Assembly: GCA_030685065.1 (NCBI GenBank)
Contig: JAUXQH010000019.1
Span: 1 to 41,452, forward strand
Source: Pseudomonadota bacterium
GTDB lineage: Bacteria; Myxococcota_A; UBA796; SXON01
Reading direction: 5' to 3'
Length of the DNA: 41,452 bases
This document shows, in pieces, positions 1 through 7,580 of the stretch. Position 1 is the stretch's first letter; each line of letters starts with the position of its first letter. The notes under the pieces were generated by a model. That model saw only the letters and a program-made list of their open reading frames with translations, ran no database searches and was not told where the DNA came from. Position numbers and translations under genes: made by a program.

Positions 1-2
1 CG

Positions 3-1115
3 TACATCTCGGCATCGATCATCATGCAGCTGCTGACCTACGTGCTGCCCGCCTTCGAGCAGATCAAGAAGGAAGGCGAAGCCGGTCGTCGCAAGATCAC
101 CCAGTACACGCGGTATGCGACGCTCGCTATCGCCGTGGCACAGTCCTTCGCGATCGCGGTGTCGCTCGAGCAGATGAAGACTGCGGCGAACGCGGATGTC
201 GTGCTCAACCCGGGTTGGGACTTCCGGCTCCTCACGATGATCACCATGACAGCGGGAAGCTGCTTCGTGATGTGGATCGGCGAGCAGATCTCGGAGAGAG
301 GCATCGGCAACGGATCGAGCCTCATCATCACCGCCGGCATCGTTTCGCGTCTTCCCGCCGGTGTGATGAGCACGGTGCAGAAGATCCGGCTCGGTGAGAT
401 CAACCTCCTCCAGGCGACCATCCTCCTCGGACTGATCGTTGCGGTGGTCGGGCTGATCGTGTGGATCGAACGCGGGCAGCGGCGCATCCCCATCCAGTAC
501 GCAAAGCGCGTCGTGGGAAGACGGGTGTACGGCGGTCAGACGACGCACCTTCCCCTGAAGGTGAACACCACGGGCGTGATTCCGCCCATCTTTGCCTCGT
601 CGGTATTGATGGCGCCGGCCACCCTCGGTGCCTTCTGGCCGACCGAGGCGGTCACCGCCATCACCGGTGCGCTCGCCCCTGGTCACTGGCTGTACAACTA
701 CGCGTACATCGCGCTGATTGTCTTCTTCGCCTACTTCTACACGGCGATGATGTTCAACCCAGTGGACGTGGCCGACAATCTCAAGAAGCACGGTGGATAC
801 ATTCCGGGCATTCGTCCTGGTAAGCAGACCGCCGAGTACATCGACCGCCTGCTCACTCGGTTGACCAGTGCAGGGGCCTTGTATCTCGCGGGCGTGTGCA
901 TCCTCCCGACGTTGCTCATCACCGAGTACGGCGTGCCCTTCAACTTCGGTGGCACCGGCCTCTTGATCGTCGTCGGCGTTTCGCTCGATACGGTCGCCCA
1001 GGTCGAGGCTCAACTGTTGACCCGTCATTATGACGGACTCCAGGGGCCCGGCGGCGGGGGTCGCGTTGCCGGCCGTCGGCGCATGTTGCTGGGTGGGGCC
1101 CAGGAGGCGGGATGA
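3..1115 (+). CDS. secY: Protein translocase subunit SecY (5' truncated)
   Basis: Central pore subunit of the SecYEG inner-membrane translocon, which passes unfolded proteins across or into the membrane. The reading frame is open from base 3, and the residues before the first Met (YISASII) belong to the conserved plug/TM2 region, so the gene begins outside the window; roughly 70-80 N-terminal residues are missing compared with the usual ~440. Several hydrophobic helices are visible, along with the conserved R-RIPIQYA cytosolic loop, the MMFNPVDVADNLKKHGG loop and the C-terminal LLTRHYDG motif. The C-terminus then runs on as a Gly/Arg-rich tail. The stop overlaps the adk start (ATGA), so the two are translationally coupled as in the standard spc operon. 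Confidence 0.97.
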   Translation, partial: YISASIIMQLLTYVLPAFEQIKKEGEAGRRKITQYTRYATLAIAVAQSFAIAVSLEQMKTAANADVVLNPGWDFRLLTMITMTAGSCFVMWIGEQISERGIGNGSSLIITAGIVSRLPAGVMSTVQKIRLGEINLLQATILLGLIVAVVGLIVWIERGQRRIPIQYAKRVVGRRVYGGQTTHLPLKVNTTGVIPPIFASSVLMAPATLGAFWPTEAVTAITGALAPGHWLYNYAYIALIVFFAYFYTAMMFNPVDVADNLKKHGGYIPGIRPGKQTAEYIDRLLTRLTSAGALYLAGVCILPTLLITEYGVPFNFGGTGLLIVVGVSLDTVAQVEAQLLTRHYDGLQGPGGGGRVAGRRRMLLGGAQEAG

Positions 1116-1756
1116 ACGTTCTTCTGTTCGGGCCTCCTGGCTCCGGAAAGGGGACCCAAGCGAAGGACCTGGCGGCTGCGCTCGGGGTTCCGCACGTCGC
1201 CACCGGGGACATCTTTCGGCGTCACCTCAAGGAGGGGACGGAGCTCGGCCTGCGAGCCAAGGGCTACATGCAGGGCGGTGGGCTCGTGCCCGATGACTTC
1301 ACGTGCGAAATCGTGGCGTCCCGTCTGGAGGAGCCCGACGCGGGGGCAGGGGTCCTCTTGGACGGATTCCCCCGTACGGCGGCTCAGGCCGAGTGGCTGG
1401 TGCGTTGGCTTGCGAAGCGGGGCCAGCGGGTCGATGCCTTGGTCAACCTCGTTGTTCCGGACGAGGTGATCCTCGAGCGCATCACGGGCCGCCGGTCGTG
1501 TCCCTCGTGCGGCGCGACCTTCCATGTGGTGTTTGCACCTCCCGCTGACGGTCGCTGCACGCGGTGCGGCGCAGCGGTGATCCAGCGTGACGACGACAAG
1601 GATTCGGTCGTCGCGAACCGCCTCCTGACCTACGCGCGCGAGACCGTTCCGGTCCTGCCCGTACTGCGTCCGGTCACGACGATTCACGAAATTCCGGCCA
1701 CCGGCGACGTGGCGGAGATCCGGGCGCGCGTCTTCGCGGCGCTCGGCCTCTCGTAG
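1112..1756 (+). CDS. adk: Adenylate kinase
   Basis: Catalyses ATP + AMP = 2 ADP in the cytoplasm. The 214 aa match the long form of the family. Visible are the P-loop GPPGSGKGT (residues 7-15), the AMP-binding ATGDIFR and LLDGFPRT segments, and a LID domain with a CPSC...CTRC four-cysteine set that would bind a structural zinc. That zinc lid is typical of Gram-positive and many non-enterobacterial enzymes. The ATG overlaps the secY stop by 4 bp, and the position between secY and map is the normal spc-operon order. Confidence 0.97.
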   Translation: MNVLLFGPPGSGKGTQAKDLAAALGVPHVATGDIFRRHLKEGTELGLRAKGYMQGGGLVPDDFTCEIVASRLEEPDAGAGVLLDGFPRTAAQAEWLVRWLAKRGQRVDALVNLVVPDEVILERITGRRSCPSCGATFHVVFAPPADGRCTRCGAAVIQRDDDKDSVVANRLLTYARETVPVLPVLRPVTTIHEIPATGDVAEIRARVFAALGLS

Positions 1757-1764
1757 TCAGCCCA

Positions 1765-2544
1765 GTGATCCTGATCAAAGAGGACTGGGAGCTCGGCGTC
1801 ATGCGAACGGCCGGGCGGAAGCTGGCTGAGGTGGTGGCCGGACTTCGCGAGCGCGTGCTTGTCGGGGCGTCTACGCTGGACATCGATCGGATGACGGAGG
1901 ACGCCATCCTGGCCGCCGGGGCGAAACCGGCTTTCAAGGGCTACAAGGTGGGTCGCGCGGTTTTCCCTGCCACCATCTGTGTCTCCATCAACGAGCAGGT
2001 CGTGCACGGGATCCCGTCCAAGCGCCGGCTCCAAGAGGGGGACCTGGTTTCGCTGGACTTCGGCCTGGTCTACGGTGGGTACTACGCGGATACGGCGTTC
2101 TCGATGGCCATGCCGCCGGTGGACGAACAGACCGCACTCCTCCTTGACACCACGGAGAAGTCCCTATATGAGGCCGTCGCCCGCGCCCGGGTCAACAATC
2201 GCATTGGCGACATCGGTCATACGGTGCAGTCTTACTGCGAATCGAGAGGCCTCGGGGTGGTGACTCAGTTCGTGGGTCACGGGATCGGACGCAAGCTCCA
2301 CGAGGAGCCCAGCGTTCCGAACTTTGGAAAGGCCGGTACCGGTCCGCTGCTCAAGGCGGGAATGGTGCTGGCGCTCGAGCCCATGATCACGCTCGGTTCC
2401 CCGCGTACGCGGATCCTCAAAGACGAATGGACGGTCGTCACCGAGGATGGAAGCCGAGCGGCGCACTTTGAACACACCGTCGCCATCACCCCGTCGGGTC
2501 CCGAGATTCTAACGAGCCTCGATCCCTCCCCCCACATCCGATGA
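1765..2544 (+). CDS. map: Methionine aminopeptidase, type I
   Basis: Removes the initiator Met from nascent proteins; cytoplasmic dinuclear metallopeptidase. All five metal ligands of the pita-bread fold can be placed: D98 (SLDFG), D109 (YADTAF), the His of GHGIG, the Glu of LEPMI and the Glu of WTVVTEDG; H81 of VVHGIP is the substrate-binding His. At 259 aa it lacks the N-terminal zinc-finger extension of some paralogues. The start is taken as GTG 8 bp after the adk stop; the Shine-Dalgarno sequence is poor, which fits translational coupling. The usual infA gene is not found downstream. Confidence 0.96.
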   Translation: MILIKEDWELGVMRTAGRKLAEVVAGLRERVLVGASTLDIDRMTEDAILAAGAKPAFKGYKVGRAVFPATICVSINEQVVHGIPSKRRLQEGDLVSLDFGLVYGGYYADTAFSMAMPPVDEQTALLLDTTEKSLYEAVARARVNNRIGDIGHTVQSYCESRGLGVVTQFVGHGIGRKLHEEPSVPNFGKAGTGPLLKAGMVLALEPMITLGSPRTRILKDEWTVVTEDGSRAAHFEHTVAITPSGPEILTSLDPSPHIR

Positions 2545-2572
2545 ACCGACTCCGGTCGGCTAGGAGACTCAA

Positions 2573-2686
2573 ATGAAAGTAAAGGCCTCAGTGAAGGTCA
2601 TCTGCGACAAGTGCAGCGTCATTCGTCGGCGCGGCGTCGTCCGCGTGATCTGCGTCACCGCCAAGCACAAGCAGCGCCAGGGATAA
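2573..2686 (+). CDS. rpmJ: 50S ribosomal protein L36 (bL36)
   Basis: A 37-residue zinc-ribbon protein of the large ribosomal subunit. The sequence starts MKVKASVK and has CDKC (Cys11, Cys14), Cys27 and His32, the complete zinc-binding set, and ends KHKQRQG as in family members. The ATG at 2573 is preceded by taggag at 2561-2566. It is the zinc (C+) form. It lies 28 bp after map, with rpsM 9 bp downstream. The intervening infA gene that often precedes it is absent. Confidence 0.95.
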   Translation: MKVKASVKVICDKCSVIRRRGVVRVICVTAKHKQRQG

Positions 2687-2695
2687 GGAGGACGT

Positions 2696-3061
2696 ATGGC
2701 ACGCATCGAAGGCGTCGATCTTCCGCGCAACAAGCGCATCGACATCGCACTCGGGTACATCTACGGCATCGGTCGCAAGAACGCTGTCGACATCCTCACC
2801 AAGGCACAGGTTGATGCTGCGATCCGCACGCAGGACCTGTCCGAGGTTGACGTGGCCCGCATCCGCGACGTGATTCAGCGCGAGTACCGCGTGGAAGGCG
2901 AGCTCCGCAAGGAGGTCGCAATGAACATCAAGCGGCTGATCGACCTCGGCACCTACCGGGGAAGTCGCCACAAGCGCGGCCTTCCTGCCCGCGGTCAGCG
3001 CACCCACACCAACGCACGTACCCGTAAGGGTCCTCGTCGCGTTGTCGCCAAGAAGAAGTAG
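2696..3061 (+). CDS. rpsM: 30S ribosomal protein S13 (uS13)
   Basis: Head protein of the small ribosomal subunit that contacts the P-site tRNA and S19. The 121 aa begin [15 protein letters not shown], contain the helix-two-turn-helix segment with YIYGIG, the [16 protein letters not shown] signature, and a basic tail ending RRVVAKKK. A strong aaggagga ribosome-binding site overlaps the end of rpmJ. First S-protein gene of the alpha operon portion. Confidence 0.97.
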   Translation: MARIEGVDLPRNKRIDIALGYIYGIGRKNAVDILTKAQVDAAIRTQDLSEVDVARIRDVIQREYRVEGELRKEVAMNIKRLIDLGTYRGSRHKRGLPARGQRTHTNARTRKGPRRVVAKKK

Positions 3062-3076
3062 CGGGAGGGAACGGAA

Positions 3077-3475
3077 ATGAGCACCGCAGCTGCCGCAAAG
3101 AAGAAAGGCCCCAAGAGGGTCAAGAAGAACGTGCCGCACGGGATGGTTCACATCCAGTCGACGTTCAACAACACGATCGTCACCGTCACCGACCCGGGTG
3201 GAAACACCGTGGCCTGGTCCAGCGCTGGCGTGAAGGGCTTCAAGGGCTCCCGCAAGAGCACGCCGTTCGCGGCGCAGCTCGTCGCGGAAGACGCCGCCCG
3301 CAAGGCGATGGAGCATGGGATGAAGTCCGCGGGCGTGGTCATCAAGGGCCCGGGCGCCGGTCGGGAGAGCGCGCTCCGCGCGATCCAGAACGCCGGCCTC
3401 AAGGTCACGATGATCACGGACGTGACGCCCATCCCGCACAACGGCTGCCGCCCCCCCAAGCGGCGCCGCGTCTGA
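3077..3475 (+). CDS. rpsK: 30S ribosomal protein S11 (uS11)
   Basis: Platform protein of the 30S subunit near the mRNA exit and E site. The 132 aa begin with a lysine/alanine-rich segment, followed by [13 protein letters not shown] and the conserved C-terminal [19 protein letters not shown] gggaggga ribosome-binding site precedes the ATG by a few bases. In most bacteria rpsD follows; here the next gene is rpoA, after a 143-bp gap containing a hairpin. Confidence 0.97.
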   Translation: MSTAAAAKKKGPKRVKKNVPHGMVHIQSTFNNTIVTVTDPGGNTVAWSSAGVKGFKGSRKSTPFAAQLVAEDAARKAMEHGMKSAGVVIKGPGAGRESALRAIQNAGLKVTMITDVTPIPHNGCRPPKRRRV

Positions 3476-3481
3476 TCCACC

Positions 3482-3506
3482 CGACCGGGAGGAAAACTCC
3501 CGGTCG
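3482..3506 (+). promoter_or_regulatory. Perfect 10-bp hairpin between rpsK and rpoA
   Basis: CGACCGGGAG (3482-3491) and CTCCCGGTCG (3497-3506) are perfect inverted repeats separated by a GAAAA loop. No T-run follows, so it is not a canonical intrinsic terminator. It lies in the 143-bp gap where rpsD would normally sit. It may be an RNA-processing, attenuation or mRNA-stability element separating ribosomal-protein from polymerase expression; that role is inferred only from position. Confidence 0.6.
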
Positions 3507-3618
3507 CCTTACCGCTCCGTTGGCTGGGCCAGCTGCGTCGTGATGACGAGGAGCGGTTTCTGAACGGGTGATGAGCGTCGATCGGCCCACGACGCAGAAG
3601 CCCGAACAGGAGCATCAA

Positions 3619-4626
3619 ATGGTCGGTGAACACGTTTACAGCAATTGGCGCAGCCTCATCAAGCCCAAGCGCATCGAGCGAGACGCGAAGTCGGGGGAGA
3701 CCTACGGCAAGTTCGTGGTCAAGCCCCTCGAGCGCGGGTTCGGCATCACGCTGGGCAATGCCCTCCGCCGCGTCCTCCTCTCCAGCCTCCAAGGGGCCGC
3801 CGTCACCTCCATCAAGGTCGACGGCGTTCTTCACGAGTTCTCGTCGATTCCGGGCGTCATCGAAGACGTGACGGACATCATCCTCAACGTGAAGGGAATC
3901 CTGATCCGCACGGATCGGACCGAGCCCTTCAACGCGACGATCGACGTGGAGGGCACCGCCGGTGTCACCCGCGTGGTGACCGCGGGCGACATCCGCTTCG
4001 ACGGCGCCGCTGAGATCCTGAACCCGGACCATCCGATCGCGACGCTCACGGGCGTCGGCCGTCTCCACATGGAGATGGGCGTGGCGATGGGCAAGGGCTA
4101 CGTCCCGGCAAACCGCCACATGAAGGACGATCGGCCGATCGGCACCATGCCGATCGACGCGATCCACTCCCCGATCCGCCGCGTGAAGTACACGGTGACC
4201 AACGCTCGCGTCGGCCAGCGTACGGACTTCGACAAGCTCACCCTCGAGGTGCTGACCAACGGCAGCGTTTCCCCTGAAGACGCGGTGGCTTTTGCCGCCA
4301 AGGTCCTCAAGGAGCAGCTGCAGGTGTTCATCAACTTCATGGAAGTGGATGAGCCCTCCGCGGGTGAGGAGCGCGTGCCCGAGCAACAGTTCAACGATGC
4401 GCTCTTCAAGCGCGTCGACGAGCTGGACCTCTCGGTGCGCTCGGCGAACTGCCTCCAGAACGCCGGCATCGAGTTCATCTGGCAGCTCGTCGAGAAGACG
4501 GAAGCGGAAATGCTGAAGACCAAGAACTTCGGCCGCAAGTCTCTCAACGAGATCAAGGAAATCCTTTCTGAGCTGGGCCTCTCGCTCGGCATGAAGCTCC
4601 ACAACTTCCCGAAGAGCCGCGGTTAG
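3619..4626 (+). CDS. rpoA: DNA-directed RNA polymerase subunit alpha
   Basis: Alpha subunit of RNA polymerase: the N-terminal domain dimerises and assembles beta/beta', the C-terminal domain binds UP elements and activators. The N-terminal domain shows [20 protein letters not shown]. The C-terminal helix-hairpin-helix domain includes LSVRSANCL and [14 protein letters not shown]. The chosen ATG gives 335 aa ([17 protein letters not shown]) and has AGGAG six bases upstream. In-frame starts at 3568 (GTG) and 3571 (ATG) would add 16-17 unconserved residues. rplQ follows after 24 bp. Confidence 0.96.
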   Translation: MVGEHVYSNWRSLIKPKRIERDAKSGETYGKFVVKPLERGFGITLGNALRRVLLSSLQGAAVTSIKVDGVLHEFSSIPGVIEDVTDIILNVKGILIRTDRTEPFNATIDVEGTAGVTRVVTAGDIRFDGAAEILNPDHPIATLTGVGRLHMEMGVAMGKGYVPANRHMKDDRPIGTMPIDAIHSPIRRVKYTVTNARVGQRTDFDKLTLEVLTNGSVSPEDAVAFAAKVLKEQLQVFINFMEVDEPSAGEERVPEQQFNDALFKRVDELDLSVRSANCLQNAGIEFIWQLVEKTEAEMLKTKNFGRKSLNEIKEILSELGLSLGMKLHNFPKSRG

Positions 4627-4650
4627 CCGCGTCTCCGTTCGGAGGATCCC

Positions 4651-5127
4651 ATGCGTCACCTCAAGGCCGGCCGTAAGCTCAGCATCTACGGTGCCCACCG
4701 CAAGGCCATGTTCCGCAACATGGTCACCTCTCTCATGCAGCACGGCCGCGTGCGCACCACCGAAGCCAAGGCCAAGGAAGTGCGTAAGGTCGCTGACCGC
4801 ATCATCACGCTCTCGAAGAAGGTTCCTCCCTCGAGCCTCATCGGGCTCGAAGGCGAGGAGCTCCGGAAGGCTCAGGCCGACCGGGTTCACGCCATCCGCC
4901 TGGCGCGCTTGTGGATCACCGATCGTGACGTGCTCACGAAGGTGTTCACCGAGTACGCTTCTCTCTACGAGAACCGCCCGGGTGGGTACACTCGCATCCT
5001 CAAGCTTGGGCGTCGCCCCGGCGACCAGGCCGAGATGAACCTGCTCGAGATGGTCACCGAGGCCTACCCGGCCAAGGCGACCACGGGTGCCGCCGCGACC
5101 GAAGGCGAGCAACAGCCCGCTCTCTAG
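4651..5127 (+). CDS. rplQ: 50S ribosomal protein L17 (bL17)
   Basis: Large-subunit protein near the peptide exit tunnel. The N-terminal domain is canonical: MRHLKAGRKLS, then RNMVTSLMQHGRVRTTEAKAKEVR, and GGYTRILKLGRRPGDQAEM. The 158 aa include an insertion around VPPSSLIGLEGEEL and an Ala/Thr/Glu-rich tail, making it longer than the ~120-aa minimal form. The ATG has ggagg upstream. It ends the operon; a large hairpin follows at once. Confidence 0.96.
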   Translation: MRHLKAGRKLSIYGAHRKAMFRNMVTSLMQHGRVRTTEAKAKEVRKVADRIITLSKKVPPSSLIGLEGEELRKAQADRVHAIRLARLWITDRDVLTKVFTEYASLYENRPGGYTRILKLGRRPGDQAEMNLLEMVTEAYPAKATTGAAATEGEQQPAL

Positions 5128-5140
5128 GGTTGGTGCGCAA

Positions 5141-5178
5141 GTCCGCCCACGGCGCTCGAAAGAGTGTCGTGGGCGGAC
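5141..5178 (+). terminator. Long hairpin after rplQ, probable operon end
   Basis: GTCCGCCCACG (5141-5151) pairs perfectly with CGTGGGCGGAC (5168-5178). The interior CGCTC/GAGTG adds about five more pairs including one G-T, leaving a short GAA-type loop. It starts 13 bp after the rplQ stop. There is no downstream T-run, so it may be a high-GC terminator without a U tract or a 3'-end stabiliser. Confidence 0.6.
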
Positions 5179-5369
5179 GTGTGTCTGGGCTGACCGTACG
5201 AGTCTCGGGTGCTGCCGCCAAGCCTCGCGGCGCGGCCGGGTGGCCAACGAGTGAGCTCGGGGTTTCTGGGCGAGGCGGTGCCCCGGCTGGTAGGCGGCGC
5301 GTGGCCAAAACCCCTCCGGTTTCAGTGGCGACGGTGGCCTGCGATCGACACGTCGCGGTAGGAGGGGGA

Positions 5370-5834
5370 ATGAAGGTGGCCGTCGAGGAAGCACAGCGCA
5401 AGCTGAGCGTGTACATGCGCGAGCGCGGGCTGAAGCACACGCGCCAGCGTGACCAGATCCTCGAGGCCTTTTTCGCGGCGGGCGGCCACGTGTCGATCGA
5501 CGACCTGCTCGGGCAGGTCCAGGAGCGGATGGCGGGCGTGGGGTACGCCACCGTGTACCGCACCATGAAGCTGTTCTCCGAGGCGGGCGTCGCGCACGAG
5601 CGCCACTTCGATGACGGGCAGTCCCGCTACGAGCCGGTCGTCGATGACGAGCATCACGACCATCTCATCTGCACGACGTGTGGCACGATCTTCGAGTTCG
5701 AGGATCCCATCATCGAGAAGCGGCAGTCGGACATCGCGACCGCCCACGGGCTGCGCGTGGTGCACCATCGGCACGAGATCTACGGGAGCTGCATCGCGCC
5801 GGATGCGTGTCGCCACCGCGCACGCCCGACGTAG
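5370..5834 (+). CDS. fur: Fur family ferric uptake regulator
   Basis: Iron-responsive DNA-binding repressor. The N-terminal winged helix has RGLKHTRQRDQILEAF and YATVYRTMKLF (recognition helix). The dimerisation domain has the HHDHLICTTCG motif (metal-binding His plus CxxC) and ends HEIYGSCIAPDAC, a second cysteine pair, so a structural zinc site is likely. The start chosen has the strong taggaggggg just upstream and gives a normal-sized 154 aa; the frame stays open 80 codons further upstream, but that stretch is low-complexity. PerR or Zur cannot be fully excluded, but HHDHLIC and EF favour Fur. Confidence 0.9.
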   Translation: MKVAVEEAQRKLSVYMRERGLKHTRQRDQILEAFFAAGGHVSIDDLLGQVQERMAGVGYATVYRTMKLFSEAGVAHERHFDDGQSRYEPVVDDEHHDHLICTTCGTIFEFEDPIIEKRQSDIATAHGLRVVHHRHEIYGSCIAPDACRHRARPT

Positions 5835-5854
5835 ACCGCGCACGCCCGTCGTAG
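5815..5854 (+). repeat. 20-bp tandem duplication carrying the fur stop codon
   Basis: ACCGCGCACGCCCGACGTAG (5815-5834) is followed immediately by the same 20 bp with one A-to-T change (5835-5854). The TAG ending copy 1 is the fur stop; copy 2 carries a second TAG in another frame, and a third TAG at 5866-5868 covers the remaining frame. Confidence 0.85.
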
Positions 5855-6031
5855 GGCTCGTGGGCTAGTCGGCCTGGTGCCCCCCAGTGGGGGCCGCCGG
5901 GGGGCGGACGCACGCGCACGGCGTGTGATCAGCGCTGTCCGTGAGGCCCAGGGGCGCCCGTCTCCCGAGGGGACCGGTATTGCCGGGCCAGTGCCTCGGA
6001 AGCGGCCGGACTCCACGCGTAGAGTGCGGAC

Positions 6032-6071
6032 AAAAAGCACAAACGCCGCAGGGGTTGACCCTGCGGCGTTT
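6032..6071 (-). terminator. Rho-independent terminator of tRNA-Leu
   Basis: A perfect 13-bp inverted repeat (6041-6053 with 6059-6071, 5-nt loop), followed on the minus strand by GTGC and a run of five T at 6036-6032. It lies 8 bp beyond the 3' CCA of the minus-strand tRNA-Leu. Confidence 0.9.
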
Positions 6072-6079
6072 GGTGAGGT

Positions 6080-6165
6080 TGGTGCGCGAAGCGGGACTTG
6101 AACCCGCACAGCCTTTCGGCCACAAGCACCTCAAACTTGCGCGTCTACCATTCCGCCATCCGCGC
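6080..6165 (-). tRNA. tRNA-Leu (GAG anticodon)
   Basis: On the minus strand an 86-nt class II tRNA can be folded: acceptor GCGCGGA pairs with TTCGCGC (one G-U), D-arm with AATGGTAGA, anticodon stem CAAGT/GCTTG with loop TTGAGGT giving anticodon GAG, a long variable arm (GTGGCCGAAAGGCTGT), T-arm GCGGG-TTCAAGT-CCCGC, and an encoded 3' CCA. It reads CUY leucine codons. Flanked by a promoter-like pair upstream and a clear terminator downstream. Confidence 0.96.
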
Positions 6166-6174
6166 GCACCCGGA

Positions 6175-6203
6175 CAGTTAGCTTGTCACCCACACAGCGT
6201 CAA
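6175..6203 (-). promoter_or_regulatory. Putative sigma-70 promoter of tRNA-Leu
   Basis: Minus strand: TTGACG (6203-6198), 17-bp spacer, TAACTG (6180-6175); transcription would begin about 3-7 bases before the mature tRNA 5' end at 6165. The other tRNA gene in the window has the same TTGACG / TAAnTG arrangement, which supports it. Confidence 0.6.
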
Positions 6204-6218
6204 GGCTTCTCGTGCGAT

Positions 6219-6737
6219 CTAAGGAGACGGCGGGGTGGAGGGGGCCGTCGGCGCGGGGGCCGGCGTCGCGGGGGCCGTCGGCGCGGGGGCCGGCGCCGCG
6301 GGGGCAAGGTCCGCGGGCGGCGTCGCGCTCTCCGGCACGGTGCCGGGTGCGGGCGCCATGCTCGGAGCCGCAGGCGCGGGCACAGGAGCGTCGGCGGGAG
6401 CGGCCGGTGCCGGCGCGTTCGTGCCGCCAGCGCCGAATCCGGAGCCTTCTTCTCCCTCTTCGAGCACCTTCTCCAGCTCGTCCTCGACGCCGGCGCCGCC
6501 CTGGGCGGACTCGGTGCTGTAGAGCGCGAGCGTGATGCTCGTGACCATGAACAGCCCCGCGACGAGGCCGGTGCCGCGCGTGAGGAAGTTGCCGGGCCCG
6601 GCCGCTCCGAAGAGCTGGGAGGAGGAGCCGCCGCCGAACGCGGACGAGACGTCCCCGCCCTTGCCCGGCTGCATGAGGATGACCAGCACCAGGATCAGGC
6701 AGAGGATTACGTGCAGGGTGACGACGAAGATGTACAT
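6219..6737 (-). CDS. secG: Preprotein translocase subunit SecG with long Pro/Ala tail
   Basis: Small translocon subunit that stimulates SecYEG. The first ~75 residues are canonical SecG: TM1 (FVVTLHVILCLILVLVILMQ), the conserved PGKGGDVSSAFGGGSS loop, GNFLTRGT and TM2. The rest is unusual: an acidic stretch (EDELEKVLEEGEEG) and then about 75 residues of Pro/Ala/Thr low complexity, giving 172 aa against the usual 75-130. Part of the tail is encoded by a 30-bp tandem repeat. It is last in the gap-pgk-tpiA-secG run, an arrangement common in bacteria. A GGAAGG site precedes the ATG. Confidence 0.93.
   Translation of the reverse strand: MYIFVVTLHVILCLILVLVILMQPGKGGDVSSAFGGGSSSQLFGAAGPGNFLTRGTGLVAGLFMVTSITLALYSTESAQGGAGVEDELEKVLEEGEEGSGFGAGGTNAPAPAAPADAPVPAPAAPSMAPAPGTVPESATPPADLAPAAPAPAPTAPATPAPAPTAPSTPPSP
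6241..6300. repeat. 30-bp tandem repeat in secG
   Basis: Bases 6241-6270 and 6271-6300 are identical except for one T/C difference. On the minus strand each unit encodes APAPTAPATP or APAPTAPAAP in the SecG tail, so the tail looks recently expanded by in-frame slippage. Confidence 0.9.
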
Positions 6738-6803
6738 GAACCTTCCGAAGTTTCCGCGCTATCGCGCTGGGGGATGGATCGCCAGGATCGCGGACCGGCG
6801 ATG

Positions 6804-7580
6804 CTACGCTGTCGCCGCCGCGACGATGCCGAGGAACTCGTCCGCCACCAGCGCGGCGCCGCCGACGAGCGCGCCGTCGATGTCCGGCTGGGACAGGAGG
6901 CCCGCGGCGTTGCTGGCCTTGACCGACCCCCCGTAGAGGATGCGCATGCCACGCGGGACGAATGGCGGGTAGCGCTCCGCGAGCCACTCCCGGATGGTGG
7001 CGTGCATCTCCTGCGCCTGCGCCGGCGTGGCGACGCGCCCCGTGCCGATGGCCCACACGGGCTCGTACGCAAGCGTGACAGAAGGCAGCTGGTCTGCGGT
7101 GAGGCGCCCGAGGGCCGCCGCGAGCTGCCGCCGGACCACGACCTCGGCCTGGCCGCCTTCCCGCTCCTCGAGCGTCTCGCCGACGCAGACGATCGGGAGC
7201 AGGCCCGCCCGGAAGCACGCCTGCACCTTTTTCTCGACCACGGCGTCGGTGTCCCCGAACAGCGCGCGCCGCTCGGAGTGGCCGACGATGCAATAGGCCA
7301 CGCCGGCCTGCCGCAACATCTCGCCGCTGATCTCCCCGGTGAACGCGCCGGCGGGCTCGGGGTGCAGGTTCTGGCCGGACACGTGCACGCCGCTGTGACG
7401 CAGGCGCGCGACCACGATGGGGATCGAGAGGAACGGCGGGGCGACCGCCACGTCGACCTGGGCCTGGCCGGTCAGCGAGCGCTTGAGGAGCTCGGCCAGG
7501 GCGTCAGCCTCCGCCGGGCCCTTGTACATCTTCCAGTTGCCCGCGATGAACGGGCGCCGCCTGGATGCGCTCGTCGTCAC
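6804..7580 (-). CDS. tpiA: Triosephosphate isomerase
   Basis: Interconverts dihydroxyacetone phosphate and glyceraldehyde 3-phosphate. The 258 aa carry all signature elements: GNWKMYKG (Asn15, Lys17), the catalytic His in VGHSERR, the catalytic Glu in AYEPVWAIGTG with its flexible loop, and the phosphate-binding YGGSVKASNA. It starts with GTG overlapping the pgk stop (GTGA), so translation is coupled. The last residues (AAATA) are a short neutral tail. Confidence 0.97.
   Translation of the reverse strand: MTTSASRRRPFIAGNWKMYKGPAEADALAELLKRSLTGQAQVDVAVAPPFLSIPIVVARLRHSGVHVSGQNLHPEPAGAFTGEISGEMLRQAGVAYCIVGHSERRALFGDTDAVVEKKVQACFRAGLLPIVCVGETLEEREGGQAEVVVRRQLAAALGRLTADQLPSVTLAYEPVWAIGTGRVATPAQAQEMHATIREWLAERYPPFVPRGMRILYGGSVKASNAAGLLSQPDIDGALVGGAALVADEFLGIVAAATA

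Noticed and set aside
5130..5369. An 80-codon N-terminal extension of fur
   Set aside because: It overlaps the post-rplQ hairpin, is low complexity, and lacks similarity to Fur, while a strong ribosome-binding site stands before the conserved start.
3148..5394. 748-codon open frame on the minus strand opposite rpsK-rpoA-rplQ
   Set aside because: It is the mirror of conserved ribosomal and polymerase genes; its translation is His/Arg/Leu-rich low complexity with no motif. GC-rich coding DNA often leaves the antisense frame open.
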